This document shows, in pieces, positions 7,196 to 15,933 of a stretch of DNA of 35,739 nucleotides; positions within the stretch are counted from its first letter, which is position 1, and each line of letters starts with the position of its first letter. The position numbers and the translations under genes were made by a program. The DNA is from JACJWR01 sp964627505 (lineage in GTDB: Bacteria > Actinomycetota > Actinomycetes > S36-B12 > UBA10799): NCBI GenBank assembly GCA_964627505.1, contig CAZVKB010000016.1, positions 1 to 35,739 on the forward strand. The letters run 5' to 3'. The notes below the pieces were generated by a model that saw nothing but the letters and a program-made list of their open reading frames with translations, was not told where the DNA came from and searched no databases.

Positions 7196-7960
7196 TGCGA
7201 CCGAGAAGACCGCGCCGGTGGGATCCACGATGCCCCCAAACGTCATGGATCCCATCGTCATAAGGGGGTACAACTCCTTGCCACCCAGGGTCAGCGCGCT
7301 GGCGACCGTCACCGCAGCGTCGGCGACAGCGAAGTAGACCATCCAAAAGTTCGGCGCGTCTTGCGGCACCCCCGGTGGCATCGTCAACGCGCCAGCATTG
7401 GCTTTGTCTTCGCCCGACTTGCTCGCCAGCATGGCAATGTCGTAGCCCGGGTCGGGTCCGGCTTCCCATGCCCACCCGAACACCTCCGTGTAGAACGGCT
7501 CAGCTGCTGCCAGGCCCCGAGTCTGCAATTCGTTCCACGTGAGCGCGCCGGGAATGTTGAACACCTCCGCACCTTGATGCGCTTTTGGCTGCCACAGTCC
7601 GATCGGTGCCCCGCTAGGGTCGGCCAACATCGCCATCCGCCCCTGATCCATCACGTCCATCCCCGGCATCAGCACCGTGCCACCCGCTGCCGCAACTTTT
7701 ACCATCACCGCATCCACGTCGGCCACGAGCACATATGAGTTCCACATGCTGGGCATGCCTGCCGCAGCGACATCCGGCGGCAACGGCCCCGCCCCAGCCA
7801 CCAACAACCCGTCCCGATAGAACTGCGTGTAGTCCACACCCATGGGCGTGGGCAGATCCGTGTAGGTCCAGTCGAACAGTTCGGTATAGAACGTTTTCGC
7901 TGCCGGCACATCCGAGGTGGACAGGTCCACCCAACCGATCAAACCCTCTGGGTGCTTCAT
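7172..7960 (-). CDS. Two-domain VOC (glyoxalase/bleomycin-resistance fold) protein
   Basis: A 262-residue protein made of two tandem VOC domains, about 5-125 and 135-260, each starting with a WVDLSTSDVPAAKTFYTELF or TWNELQTRGLAAAEPFYTEVF type strand-helix (quoted parts are at residues 8-27 and near 135-155). Each half ends with a GxxxxDPxGAxxxL/F-like strand, as in enzymes related to CFP-30 or glyoxalase family proteins. The metal ligands of glyoxalase I are not clearly retained, so catalytic function is uncertain. The start at 7960 is favoured because GAGG lies 8 nt upstream; the frame runs further to 8023. It is cytoplasmic (no signal). Its 3' end overlaps the beta-lactamase-like gene tail-to-tail. 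Confidence 0.87.
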   Translation of the reverse strand: MKHPEGLIGWVDLSTSDVPAAKTFYTELFDWTYTDLPTPMGVDYTQFYRDGLLVAGAGPLPPDVAAAGMPSMWNSYVLVADVDAVMVKVAAAGGTVLMPGMDVMDQGRMAMLADPSGAPIGLWQPKAHQGAEVFNIPGALTWNELQTRGLAAAEPFYTEVFGWAWEAGPDPGYDIAMLASKSGEDKANAGALTMPPGVPQDAPNFWMVYFAVADAAVTVASALTLGGKELYPLMTMGSMTFGGIVDPTGAVFSVASVSATED

Positions 7961-8074
7961 CACTCTTGCCTCACACTTCGCTGGTCGACGGCTGAACGCC
8001 CGTGCGCCGACCATACGCCCCACCTCCGCGGTGATGCCGGATCACTGACGCCTTCGTAGATCAGGGTTTGCCGA

Positions 8075-8080
8075 TACCAT
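8075..8080 (+). promoter_or_regulatory. Candidate -10 of the papain-like lipoprotein gene
   Basis: TACCAT fits TANNNT and would start transcription near 8087, leaving a short leader containing GAGGA before the GTG at 8110. The -35 region shows no strong match. Confidence 0.35.
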
Positions 8081-8109
8081 CGGCCACATTCCTAAAGAAG
8101 TGAGGATTC

Positions 8110-9750
8110 GTGCTCATCCACACCAGAACTGCTGGCCTACTCGCTGTCCTCGCGCTGCTCGTCGGTTGTGGCTCAGTCGCCGACGACACTGCTGGCAGCA
8201 CCGACTCGGGCAGTCGCACGGTGCCCACGGGAGAGGTGGTCGCTGCATCCGGCTTCGATGTCGCCGTCAATGGATTCTCCTTCCCCAACTACGGCAACGA
8301 CGAGGGTGTGGCCAACCTCGCGCCCAATACTGTGCGCGCACTCTTCGGCGATCAGGTCTGCGCTCGGTTCAACGGTGCGGAATGCGTCCTCACACCAACC
8401 GCCGACAAGTGGATGCAAGCACAGAACACGGACATGGACGGTGGGCACTGCTTCGGTCTCGCCGGACTCAGCTGGGCGATGTACACCGGCGCCATCGACC
8501 CGAATCGCTACGGGGCACCACAGGCGGCGGACATCGCGCTGGCCGGCAACACGGCATTGCAGAACGACATCGCGGCGGTATTCGTCACCCAAGAAACCGC
8601 CCCCACCACTGAGAGCAAACTCACGCTCGCTCCCAACGACGCAATCGCTACCTTGCAGGAGGCGTGGTCGGCCGGCCGTGGCTATGCGCTGGCGATCTTC
8701 AACATCAAGGACGGGGAAGCCACCGATGGCCATGCAGTCACTCCGGTAGCGGTCGAACAACTCGACAACGGCAACACCGGAATCGTGCTCTACGACAACA
8801 ACTTCCCGGGCGAGCCGCAAGTGCTCGAGGTTGATCCGGTCGCCAACACTTGGACCTACACCACTGCTGCGGATCCGTCCCAAGACCCCGACATCTACAC
8901 CGGCGGAGTCGATAACCCGCTGGAGCTGTGGCCGGTGGAACCCATGCTGGGACCGCAGACGTGCCCGTTTTGCCCCGCAAGCGCCACGAGCGCCGCCCCG
9001 GGCATCGACGGCAACCCGCGCCCAGTCTCCGGCACGTCGCGCTTCACATCGGTCTACCTCAACGAAGAGCAAGGCTCGCAAGGTGTGCAGATGACGGTCA
9101 CCGACTTGGCGGGAATCCCGATTCCCGGTGCGACTGCCACCACACCAATCGACGGGGGCGATACCGGCGCTTCACGGCTACAGGTACCGCTGGGGATACC
9201 GTTCATCGTCAATATCGACGGCTCCACCCTCACCCAGGCAGCCAGCGCCGACCTCTCGGTGATCGGTCCTGGGTATGCCTTCGGGGTGGACCAGTTCTTG
9301 GTAGCCCCGGGGGACATCAATCAAGTGGTGTTCTCCCCAGACCGCAACAGTTTCGAGTTTCGGTCGGCTGCGACGTCCGCCCCCGATATCTTTCTTACTT
9401 TCGAGAATGAGACCGCTGCCTTCGGCTTTCTCTTCGGAGGTTTGGAGTTGCCCACGGGCGGAAGTATCACGGTGTCGCTGAACACCGCCAATCAGACAGT
9501 CACCGCCCGCACCGCCCCGCCTCCGGACACCACAGTGGACCCCAACGCCACATCGACGGTGGATTTCGTCATCGAGCGGATCGACGACCAAACGGAGAAC
9601 ACAGTCACCAGTGATCCGATCGAACTCGCGCCCAATGAGTCGCTGGTGGTGGGTTACGGCGCCTGGACACCCGGCGACAACGGTGTCCCAGTGGGAATCG
9701 ACTACACCAACGATGGCGTCATCGACGAACAACTCGTCGATGCGTCCTAG
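8110..9750 (+). CDS. Large lipoprotein with papain-like Cys/His pattern (predicted thiol hydrolase)
   Basis: A 546-residue secreted lipoprotein: hydrophobic signal ending in the lipobox LVGC (Cys20). I do not recognise a named family. Residues 50-280 look like a papain-type fold: GGHCFGLAGLSWAMY places a Cys (114) at the start of a helix, DGHAVTPVAVEQ gives His208 followed by a strand, and LYDNNFPGE gives Asp229 or Asn230 on the next strand, the order Cys-His-Asp/Asn used by papain-like peptidases and transglutaminases. Cys84/Cys92 and CPFC (285-288) could form disulfides. Residues about 305-546 are beta-rich and Ser/Thr-rich, possibly a binding or stalk domain. GTG start with GAGGA shortly upstream. 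Catalytic role is inferred from motif order only. Confidence 0.78.
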   Translation: MLIHTRTAGLLAVLALLVGCGSVADDTAGSTDSGSRTVPTGEVVAASGFDVAVNGFSFPNYGNDEGVANLAPNTVRALFGDQVCARFNGAECVLTPTADKWMQAQNTDMDGGHCFGLAGLSWAMYTGAIDPNRYGAPQAADIALAGNTALQNDIAAVFVTQETAPTTESKLTLAPNDAIATLQEAWSAGRGYALAIFNIKDGEATDGHAVTPVAVEQLDNGNTGIVLYDNNFPGEPQVLEVDPVANTWTYTTAADPSQDPDIYTGGVDNPLELWPVEPMLGPQTCPFCPASATSAAPGIDGNPRPVSGTSRFTSVYLNEEQGSQGVQMTVTDLAGIPIPGATATTPIDGGDTGASRLQVPLGIPFIVNIDGSTLTQAASADLSVIGPGYAFGVDQFLVAPGDINQVVFSPDRNSFEFRSAATSAPDIFLTFENETAAFGFLFGGLELPTGGSITVSLNTANQTVTARTAPPPDTTVDPNATSTVDFVIERIDDQTENTVTSDPIELAPNESLVVGYGAWTPGDNGVPVGIDYTNDGVIDEQLVDAS

Positions 9751-9804
9751 CGAGTATGTGGGCCGCGTGCGCTCCACGTGAAATCCGTGTACGCTGCCCG
9801 GCGA

Positions 9805-12342
9805 TCAGGAGTCGCGCAGCACGGCACCGAACTGGCCCGCAGCTCGCGCCACTGCGTCGTTACGCGCCTGCGCCACTTCGGTGTCGCTCAGCGTGCGGTC
9901 AGCCGCCCGAAAACGCATGGCAAACGCCAACGATTTGTGCCCAGTGGGAATCTGGGTTCCGCGGTATTCGTCGAATACCCGAATCGACTCCAGCAGCGGA
10001 CCTGCGCCAGCGACGAGCGAGTCGAGCACGTCGGCTGCTGCGGTGTCCTCCGGCACGATCAGAGCGATGTCCTCTTTGACCACGGGGAATGTGGACATCG
10101 CAGGTGCTGGTACGACCGCCACCGCCTGCGCATCGAGCAGCCCGAAATCGAGTTCCATCGCCGCAGTGCGGGCGGGCAGCCCGAGGGCTGAGATCACCCG
10201 CGGATGCAACTCCCCGGCGTAACCGACGATCGTCTCCCCGGCAGTCAGCGCCGCACAGCGGCCTGGGTGCCACGGAGCGCGCCCCGCCTCGGGCACGGCG
10301 CGTACTTCCACGTGCACCGCGTTCGCCGCTCGCCGAGCGGCTGCCACCGCATCTTGCCAGTCTGCGGTTCGGCTCCCACCCCAAACGCCGGCAGCTTCCA
10401 CCTCCCCGGCGATAACGGCCGCGATGTGCACCGGCTGGTCGGGCAGCAAAGCAGCCAACTCGGCGACTTCGGTCGGATTCGGGCGCCTGGTCACGCTCGG
10501 TCGGATCGGTGGCTGCTTCGCTGGCTTTGCGGGTGGCAGGAACACCTGCCCGATCTCGAACACCCCGACACCGGCCGCGCCGCGACTGACGTTACGCCTC
10601 ACCACCGCCAACAGCCCCGGGAGCAGTGTGGTGCGCAATGCGTCCTGTTCCGCGGAGATCGGGTTGGCCAGTCGCGCCAAGCGAGCCCGCTCGTCGGTGA
10701 TCTCCAGCGCTGCCATCTCCGCGTCGCCCACAAACGGATACGTCAATGTCTCGACCAAACCGGCACTGGCCAGGGCGCGCGAGATCGCCCGCCGCCGCCG
10801 CTGCGGATCGGTTAAACCCCGGCCCGCAGGCGGCGAGGGCAGTGTGGCCGGCACATTGTCGTAGCCATATAGCCGAACCACTTCCTCCACGACGTCCGCC
10901 GGGTCACGCAGATCCGGCCGCCACGTGGGCACCCGCACCGTCCAGCGCTGCGCATCTGCGGTTGCGGCTTCGGAATCCTCGGGCGTCACCTGGCACCCCA
11001 CGTCCACCAGGTAGCCGGCGGCAGCCGCCCGCGCAATGTCCGCCCCAGAGATCCGGGCTGGCAGATCGGGACTGATCGAAATCGTGCGCGCGGCCGGTTG
11101 CGTGCCCACGCCGGTGCCACTGCGAATCACCCCACCACCGATTCCCACCAGCAGCTCCGCGGCGATCCGCGACGCCACCCAGGGCAGCGCCGGATCGACG
11201 CCCCGCTCGAATCGGCGCGACGCCTCTGAGGGCAGCTTGTGGCGTCGGGCCATCCGGGCCACCACATCGGGGGCAAATATCGCCGCCTCCAAGATGATCG
11301 TGTGGGTGGTTTCGGAGATCTCGGTGGCCAAACCGCCCATGGTCCCGGCCAGGCCGATCGGACCGGCTGCATCGGCGATCAGCAGATCGTCCGGAGTCAG
11401 CGTGCGCACCACATGGTCGATAGTTTCGAGTTGCTCGCCAGCGTGGGCACGCCGCACGATGATGCCGCCGTTGACCGTCTCGGCGTCGAATGCGTGCAGT
11501 GGCTGACCGAGTTCCAACATCACGTAGTTCGTCACATCGACTGCCAACGAAATCGAGCGCATTCCCGCGGCTACCAGCCGCTGCTCAAGCCAAGCTGGCG
11601 TCGCGGCGTTGGGATCCACTCCGTCAATCAGGACGGCGGTGTAGAAGGGACACCCGACGCTGTCATGAACATCCACCGCCGGGGCCGGGGCCGACTGCGG
11701 CGGATACGTTGCTGCGTCGGCAGCTACCTGTGCCGGATCCCGAAACTCCACACCCAGGGCAATCGCGGCTTCCCTGGCTAGTCCGCGAATCGACAGACAG
11801 TACCCGCGATCTGGGGTCACGGCGATATCTAGCACGGCCTCGCCGATGCCCAGCACAGCTGCTGCATCGGCACCCACCGCAGGTACATCCGCGCCGGCGG
11901 CCGCACCGCCACCGAGCACCAGGATGCCGCCGTGATCGTCCCCAAGACCGAGTTCGGCAGCCGAACAGATCATGCCGTCACTGACATGGCCATACGTCTT
12001 GCGCGCCGCAATCTCAAAACCACCAGGTAGCACCGTGCCCGGCAGTGCCACCGGAACGAGGTCATCGACCGCAAAGTTGGTGGCCCCGCAAATGATGCCG
12101 CGCACCCCGCCCTGCTCAGGCCCAACGTCCACCTGACAGAAGCGAATCGGTTTGCGGAACTCGGTGAGTTCGGTGATCTCCCGCACCTGACCCACAACCA
12201 GCGGCCCGGTCAGCCCAGCACCCAGCGTGTCAACCGTCTCTACTTCCAGACCCACCCGGATCAATGCTGCTGCCACATCACGGGGGTCGGCGTCGGCGGA
12301 AATATCGGCGTATTCCCGAAGCCAATTCAGGGGTGCACGCAT
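9805..12342 (-). CDS. pheT: Phenylalanyl-tRNA synthetase beta subunit
   Basis: An 845-residue full-length PheT, the larger subunit of the alpha2-beta2 enzyme that charges tRNA-Phe in the cytoplasm. It begins MRAPLNWLREYAD, followed by the OB-fold tRNA-binding domain (about 40-160), the B3/B4 editing domain (about 225-400, which hydrolyses Tyr-tRNA-Phe), the B5 domain (about 420-500), the catalytic-like core, and the C-terminal anticodon-binding FDX-ACB domain (about 750-845, with STFPVVKEDIALIVPED). Its ATG overlaps the pheS stop codon by one base (TAATG), so translation of the two subunits is coupled. It is convergent with the papain-like lipoprotein gene. Confidence 0.98.
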   Translation of the reverse strand: MRAPLNWLREYADISADADPRDVAAALIRVGLEVETVDTLGAGLTGPLVVGQVREITELTEFRKPIRFCQVDVGPEQGGVRGIICGATNFAVDDLVPVALPGTVLPGGFEIAARKTYGHVSDGMICSAAELGLGDDHGGILVLGGGAAAGADVPAVGADAAAVLGIGEAVLDIAVTPDRGYCLSIRGLAREAAIALGVEFRDPAQVAADAATYPPQSAPAPAVDVHDSVGCPFYTAVLIDGVDPNAATPAWLEQRLVAAGMRSISLAVDVTNYVMLELGQPLHAFDAETVNGGIIVRRAHAGEQLETIDHVVRTLTPDDLLIADAAGPIGLAGTMGGLATEISETTHTIILEAAIFAPDVVARMARRHKLPSEASRRFERGVDPALPWVASRIAAELLVGIGGGVIRSGTGVGTQPAARTISISPDLPARISGADIARAAAAGYLVDVGCQVTPEDSEAATADAQRWTVRVPTWRPDLRDPADVVEEVVRLYGYDNVPATLPSPPAGRGLTDPQRRRRAISRALASAGLVETLTYPFVGDAEMAALEITDERARLARLANPISAEQDALRTTLLPGLLAVVRRNVSRGAAGVGVFEIGQVFLPPAKPAKQPPIRPSVTRRPNPTEVAELAALLPDQPVHIAAVIAGEVEAAGVWGGSRTADWQDAVAAARRAANAVHVEVRAVPEAGRAPWHPGRCAALTAGETIVGYAGELHPRVISALGLPARTAAMELDFGLLDAQAVAVVPAPAMSTFPVVKEDIALIVPEDTAAADVLDSLVAGAGPLLESIRVFDEYRGTQIPTGHKSLAFAMRFRAADRTLSDTEVAQARNDAVARAAGQFGAVLRDS

Positions 12343-13451
12343 TACATCTCCGTCCCGAAAGCCGTGGTGAACCGCACATCACCTTCGATGAGGTCGCGCA
12401 GGTCGGTGATTCCATGCCGGAACATCAACGTGCGCTCCAGGCCCATGCCGAACGCGAAGCCGCTGTAGACATGCGGATCGATCCCGCAGGCGATCAGCAC
12501 GCGCGGGTTCACCATGCCGCAACCACCCCACTCAATCCAGCCCTCGCTGCCGCAGGTGCGGCACGGCCGATCCGGATTGCCCACAGATTCCCCGCGGCAC
12601 GCAAAACATTCCAAGTCGAGTTCCGCACTCGGCTCGGTGAAGGGGAAGAACGACGGCCGCATCCTCGTGACGATGCCGTCCCCGAACATTGCCGCAGCGA
12701 AGTGGTCCAACGTGCCCCGCAAGTCGGCCATGGTCAAGCCCCGGTCCACGGCCAAGCCTTCGACCTGATGAAACACCGGGGTGTGGGTGGCGTCCAGTTC
12801 GTCCGCGCGGAATACCCGGCCTGGGCACACCACATATATCGGCGGTTCCGCAGCGAGCATAGTTCGGATCTGCACCGGCGAGGTGTGGGTGCGCAGCACC
12901 ACGCCGCTGTCGGGAGCTTCGACGAAGAGGGTGTCGGACATTTCGCGCGCGGGATGGTCCGCCGGAATGTTCAACGCGTCGAAGTTCAGCCATTCCGCTT
13001 CCGCCTCCGGGCCTTCGGCCACTTCGTAGCCCATGGCGATGAACACGTCGGCGATGCGCTCCGAAATCATTGTCAGAGGGTGGCGAGCTCCGGTGGGAAA
13101 ACGGTCGTAGACGGCTGTGACATCCACCCGGTCCGCAACGAGCACTTCGGCGTCCCGCTGGGATTCGAGTTCAGCTTGCCGGTCCGCGAGCGCTGATTTC
13201 ACCTGTCCCCGTGCCGCACCCATGCGCTTGCCGGCCTCAGCCCGTGCCTGCGGCGGCAGAGCGCCGATCTCCCGGTTGGCCAATGCCAGCGGGCTGCGAT
13301 CTCCAGCGTGTGCGACGCGCACCGCTTTGAGTTCGTCGAGGCTACTGGCCGCGGCAATCGCGGCGCACGCCGCGCGCACTGCATCCGCGACCGCCGCGGC
13401 GGACAGCGCGGAGACTTCGACCGGGTCGTAGTCCGAATTGGGTGCCGACAT
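12342..13451 (-). CDS. pheS: Phenylalanyl-tRNA synthetase alpha subunit
   Basis: A 369-residue catalytic subunit of class II PheRS. The N-terminal third (about 15-110) is the coiled-coil arm that contacts tRNA. The catalytic core carries motif 2 (GRVFRADELDATHTPVFHQ), the Phe-binding region (FFPFTEPSAELDL) and motif 3 (GFAFGMGLERTLM). A Cys-rich insertion (CFACRGESVG, then CRTCGSEGW; two CxxC pairs) follows FTEPS and may bind zinc; I recall it from actinobacterial PheS. GAGGAG lies directly before the ATG. It is first in the pheST pair and is separated by 106 nt from the upstream methyltransferase gene. Confidence 0.98.
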   Translation of the reverse strand: MSAPNSDYDPVEVSALSAAAVADAVRAACAAIAAASSLDELKAVRVAHAGDRSPLALANREIGALPPQARAEAGKRMGAARGQVKSALADRQAELESQRDAEVLVADRVDVTAVYDRFPTGARHPLTMISERIADVFIAMGYEVAEGPEAEAEWLNFDALNIPADHPAREMSDTLFVEAPDSGVVLRTHTSPVQIRTMLAAEPPIYVVCPGRVFRADELDATHTPVFHQVEGLAVDRGLTMADLRGTLDHFAAAMFGDGIVTRMRPSFFPFTEPSAELDLECFACRGESVGNPDRPCRTCGSEGWIEWGGCGMVNPRVLIACGIDPHVYSGFAFGMGLERTLMFRHGITDLRDLIEGDVRFTTAFGTEM

Positions 13452-13508
13452 AGCTCCTCGTCACACGTTGGGAATGGCTTGGGTAACCCGCACGAGTCAG
13501 GCGCGGGC

Positions 13509-13514
13509 AGTCTA
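13509..13514 (-). promoter_or_regulatory. Candidate -10 of pheST
   Basis: TAGACT on the minus strand lies in the 106-nt gap between the methyltransferase gene and pheS and would start a transcript near 13502, giving a 50-nt leader. No T-box or Phe-rich leader peptide is seen in the gap. Confidence 0.35.
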
Positions 13515-13557
13515 TCTGCGCCGGGCGATGGTTCCGCCCAGCGACGTGGCCAGCGGA

Positions 13558-14370
13558 CTAGGTGCCTGCACGCTGCGCCTCGGCACTGGCATACAGACAC
13601 ACAGCGGCTGCCGTCGCCAAGTTCAGGCTCTCCGCCCGGCCATAGATCGGGATGGCAGCGGCGAGGTCGGCCAAATCTGTCACCTCAGCTGGCAGTCCCC
13701 ACGCCTCATTGCCGAACAGCCACGCGGTGGGACCGGCCAACACGTTCGCGCTGCGCAGTTCGGTGAGGTCCTGACCCCGAGCCCCATCGGCTGCGAGCAC
13801 CTGCAGGCCGGCGGATCTAAGTTCCTCGACCACTTGCGCCACCTCGGGACCCACCACTACAGGCAGGTGAAAGATCGAACCGGCCGATGAGCGGACGCTC
13901 TTGGGGTTGAAGGGGTCCACGCTCGAAGCCGTGAACACCACCGCGTCCGCTCCGGCAGCGTCGGCGACCCGGATCACGGTGCCGGCATTGCCAGGGTCCC
14001 GAACCGCAGCCATCAACACAACCAGTGACAGAGGCTGCGCACTCACGTCGACCCAGTTCGTGGTCGGCATGTGGCAGATCGCCACGATGCCCTGCGGCGT
14101 CACAGTGTCGCTGACAACCGCCAGCACCGCCCCCGAAGCCTCATGCCAGGTGACGCGCGCTGTGCGCGCAGCAGCCCGAAACTCCGGATGCCGTCGGGTG
14201 AACTCAGCGGTTGCCAACACCTCCGTGACCGCCCCCGGACTGGCCAATGCCTCGCGCACTGCCTGCGGACCTTCCGCCAGAAACATGCGATCCTCGCGTC
14301 GAAACGCGCGCTTGTGCAGTCGTCGCGCCCGCTTCACCGGCGCGGCTGTGAGGGAAGTGAGATCAGTCAT
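13558..14370 (-). CDS. SpoU/TrmH-family rRNA 2'-O-methyltransferase
   Basis: A 270-residue SPOUT-class methyltransferase that transfers methyl from SAM to a ribose 2'-OH, most likely in 23S rRNA given its place beside L20 and PheRS. The N-terminal domain (about 1-100) resembles the RNA-binding domain of RlmB/TsnR-type enzymes. The trefoil-knot domain has all three SpoU motifs: AAVRDPGNAGTVIRVADAAG (118-140), LFGNEAWGLP, and IPIYGRAESLNLATAAAV near the C-terminus, with the conserved Asn and Glu. Actinobacterial homologues at this locus are annotated TsnR or TrmH; the target nucleotide cannot be fixed from sequence. Confidence 0.93.
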   Translation of the reverse strand: MTDLTSLTAAPVKRARRLHKRAFRREDRMFLAEGPQAVREALASPGAVTEVLATAEFTRRHPEFRAAARTARVTWHEASGAVLAVVSDTVTPQGIVAICHMPTTNWVDVSAQPLSLVVLMAAVRDPGNAGTVIRVADAAGADAVVFTASSVDPFNPKSVRSSAGSIFHLPVVVGPEVAQVVEELRSAGLQVLAADGARGQDLTELRSANVLAGPTAWLFGNEAWGLPAEVTDLADLAAAIPIYGRAESLNLATAAAVCLYASAEAQRAGT

Positions 14371-14424
14371 TGCGCACCCACCATCCCCCCACCCCGCGTG
14401 CGGGCGAAGGGAACGGATTGCCGA

Positions 14425-14793
14425 TCAGGCAGCGTCTGCGGGCACTGCGTTGCGAGCCACCTCGACCAGCGCCGCAAAAGCTGCCTCATCGTTCACAGCT
14501 AGTTCGGCCAGCATCCGTCGATCCACCTCGATCCCAGCAATCTTCAAGCCCTGGATGAAGCGGTTGTAGGTCATACCGTTGGCACGGGCAGCCGCGTTGA
14601 TGCGCTGGATCCACAGCCGACGAAAGTTGCCCTTGCGATCGCGCCGATCCGCATAGGCGTACACCATCGAGTGGGTGACTTGTTCTTTAGCCTTGCGGTA
14701 GAGCCGGGACCTTTGGCCGCGGTAGCCGCTGGCGCGTTCGAGCACCTCCCGGCGCTTCTTCTGGGCGTTAACCGCTCTCTTCACTCGGGCCAC
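14425..14793 (-). CDS. rplT: 50S ribosomal protein L20
   Basis: A 122-residue L20, normal length, with the expected start MARVKRAVNAQKKRREVLE and the conserved RGQRSRLYRKAKEQV and RLWIQRINAAARANGMTYN blocks. It binds 23S rRNA early in large-subunit assembly and in several bacteria also represses its own operon. The start is GTG, with AGGAG 6 nt upstream. It follows rpmI after an unusually roomy 126-nt gap that holds a small hairpin (14852-14865). Confidence 0.98.
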   Translation of the reverse strand: MARVKRAVNAQKKRREVLERASGYRGQRSRLYRKAKEQVTHSMVYAYADRRDRKGNFRRLWIQRINAAARANGMTYNRFIQGLKIAGIEVDRRMLAELAVNDEAAFAALVEVARNAVPADAA

Positions 14794-14851
14794 GGGAATC
14801 TCCTAGTTCTGGGTCTGTTCAGACATCATGGGTAGTGCTACGGGTAATGGG

Positions 14852-14865
14852 TCACCGCGGGGTGA
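14852..14865 (-). other. Small hairpin in the rpmI-rplT gap
   Basis: TCACC-GCGG-GGTGA forms a 5-bp stem and 4-nt loop in the 126-nt space between rpmI and rplT. It could be part of an RNA structure affecting rplT translation, but it is short and may be chance. Confidence 0.25.
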
Positions 14866-14919
14866 TGACTCGCAGTGCTGAAACGGATCGCCGACGGGCG
14901 GTGATCCTGGGCGCGCCGC

Positions 14920-15117
14920 TCAGCGCTTGCCGAGCAGACGGAGCACCTTCTGGGCGTCGCCCTTCACCAGCGTCTTGTCACCGGCGAGCCGACGGGTCCG
15001 CTTGGACGGCTTGACTTCCAGCAGGTGGCGCTTGTTCACCTGTTCGTGCATGACCTTGCCGGACCCGGTGATCTTGAATCTCTTCTTCGCACCGCTGTGG
15101 GTCTTGATCTTGGGCAT
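14920..15117 (-). CDS. rpmI: 50S ribosomal protein L35
   Basis: A 65-residue L35 with the signature MPKIKTHSGAKKRFKITGSG and the basic RHLLEVKPSKRTRRL segment. The ATG at 15117 has GGAG 5 nt upstream; the frame extends further upstream (to 15192) but without L35 similarity. It sits between infC and rplT, the standard IF3-L35-L20 order, and should be cotranscribed with them. Confidence 0.97.
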   Translation of the reverse strand: MPKIKTHSGAKKRFKITGSGKVMHEQVNKRHLLEVKPSKRTRRLAGDKTLVKGDAQKVLRLLGKR

Positions 15118-15208
15118 TACGTCTCCTATCGGTGTGGCTGTACGCGTGGTGTTGCTGGCTCTGTTCGGCTGGGCGCCGGTAGGCACTGACAAGCAGCACC
15201 CCAGGGGG

Positions 15209-15751
15209 TTACGTGGTCGCGGATCGCTCGTCTGTGGGCTTCTTGCGGCTGGGCGCGATCACCATCGTCATATTGCGACCATCCTGCTTCGGCGTGGATT
15301 CCACCACCCCGAGTTCAGCGATGTCCTCGGCGAGTCGGGCAAGCAACCGGAAACCTAGTTCGGGACGAGACTGCTCGCGACCGCGGAACATGATCGTGAC
15401 CTTCACCTTGTCGCCTTGGCGGAGGAACCGCTCGATGTGGCCCTTTTTGGTGCCGTAGTCGTGCGGATCGATCTTCGGGCGCAGTTTCATCTCCTTGATC
15501 ACCGTATGGCTTTGGTTCTTCCGGTTCTCGCGGGCCTTGAGGGCAGCTTCGTATTTGAACTTGCCGTAGTCCATGAGTTTGCACACCGGTGGCTTGGCCA
15601 TCGGGGCTACCTCGACGAGGTCGAGATCTGCTTCCTCCGCTAGTCGCAACGCGTCGTCAATCCGGACGATGCCGACTTGCTCGCCGGCGGGGCCGACAAG
15701 TCGGACTTCCGGCACGCGAATACGCTCGTTGATCCTGGGTTCGCCGCTGAT
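15209..15751 (-). CDS. infC: Translation initiation factor IF-3, with an ATC start codon
   Basis: A 180-residue IF-3. The N-terminal domain opens with SGEPRINERIRVPEVRLVGP and contains LDLVEVAPMAKPPVCKLMDYGKFKYE; the C-terminal domain contains KEMKLRPKIDPHDYGTKKGH and MFRGREQSRPELG. IF-3 binds the 30S subunit and checks start codons. No ATG, GTG or TTG lies at the expected place: the codon before SGEP is ATC (15751-15749), preceded by AGGAGG with a 5-nt spacer. Unusual starts (AUU in E. coli) are an established autoregulatory feature of infC because IF-3 discriminates against them. The frame is open upstream to 15931 but that part lacks IF-3 similarity. Confidence 0.93.
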   Translation of the reverse strand: MSGEPRINERIRVPEVRLVGPAGEQVGIVRIDDALRLAEEADLDLVEVAPMAKPPVCKLMDYGKFKYEAALKARENRKNQSHTVIKEMKLRPKIDPHDYGTKKGHIERFLRQGDKVKVTIMFRGREQSRPELGFRLLARLAEDIAELGVVESTPKQDGRNMTMVIAPSRKKPTDERSATT

Positions 15752-15762
15752 GAACGCCTCCT
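15749..15762 (-). promoter_or_regulatory. infC ribosome binding site with non-canonical ATC start
   Basis: On the minus strand AGGAGG (15762-15757) is followed by 5 nt and ATC. A near-perfect Shine-Dalgarno placed at ideal distance from a rare start codon fits IF-3 autoregulation. Confidence 0.7.
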
Positions 15763-15921
15763 GGGTTGCTGGGCTCGATGTCGACGTCGTCGCCGACCTG
15801 TTTGAGCACACACGCGAACCCCGCCTCGACACGGCGGTGAGGAACCTGGCGCGACGTTGGTCGGCAGGTGGGAGCGGACTCCGCTTGCATGCAGCCGCAC
15901 GTACCACAGCGGCCGTCTGAC

Positions 15922-15927
15922 AGGCTA
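15922..15927 (-). promoter_or_regulatory. Candidate -10 of the infC-rpmI-rplT operon
   Basis: TAGCCT on the minus strand fits TANNNT and would start transcription near 15915, giving infC a leader of about 165 nt. The leader holds a perfect short inverted repeat (AGCGGA-G-TCCGCT) and could fold, so it may carry operon regulation. Confidence 0.35.
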
Positions 15928-15933
15928 GCACCC

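Noticed and set aside
13452..13557. T-box or Phe attenuator before pheS
   Set aside because: Only 106 nt, with no T-box core sequence and no run of Phe codons in a short leader frame.
14371..14424. Terminator between rplT and the methyltransferase gene
   Set aside because: Wrong context: the genes run in the same direction (rplT upstream) and the only hairpin (CCCGC-AC-GCGGG) is short and not followed by T residues.
15752..15931. In-frame extension of infC to 15931
   Set aside because: No IF-3 similarity before SGEPRINERI; a near-perfect Shine-Dalgarno sits directly before the ATC.
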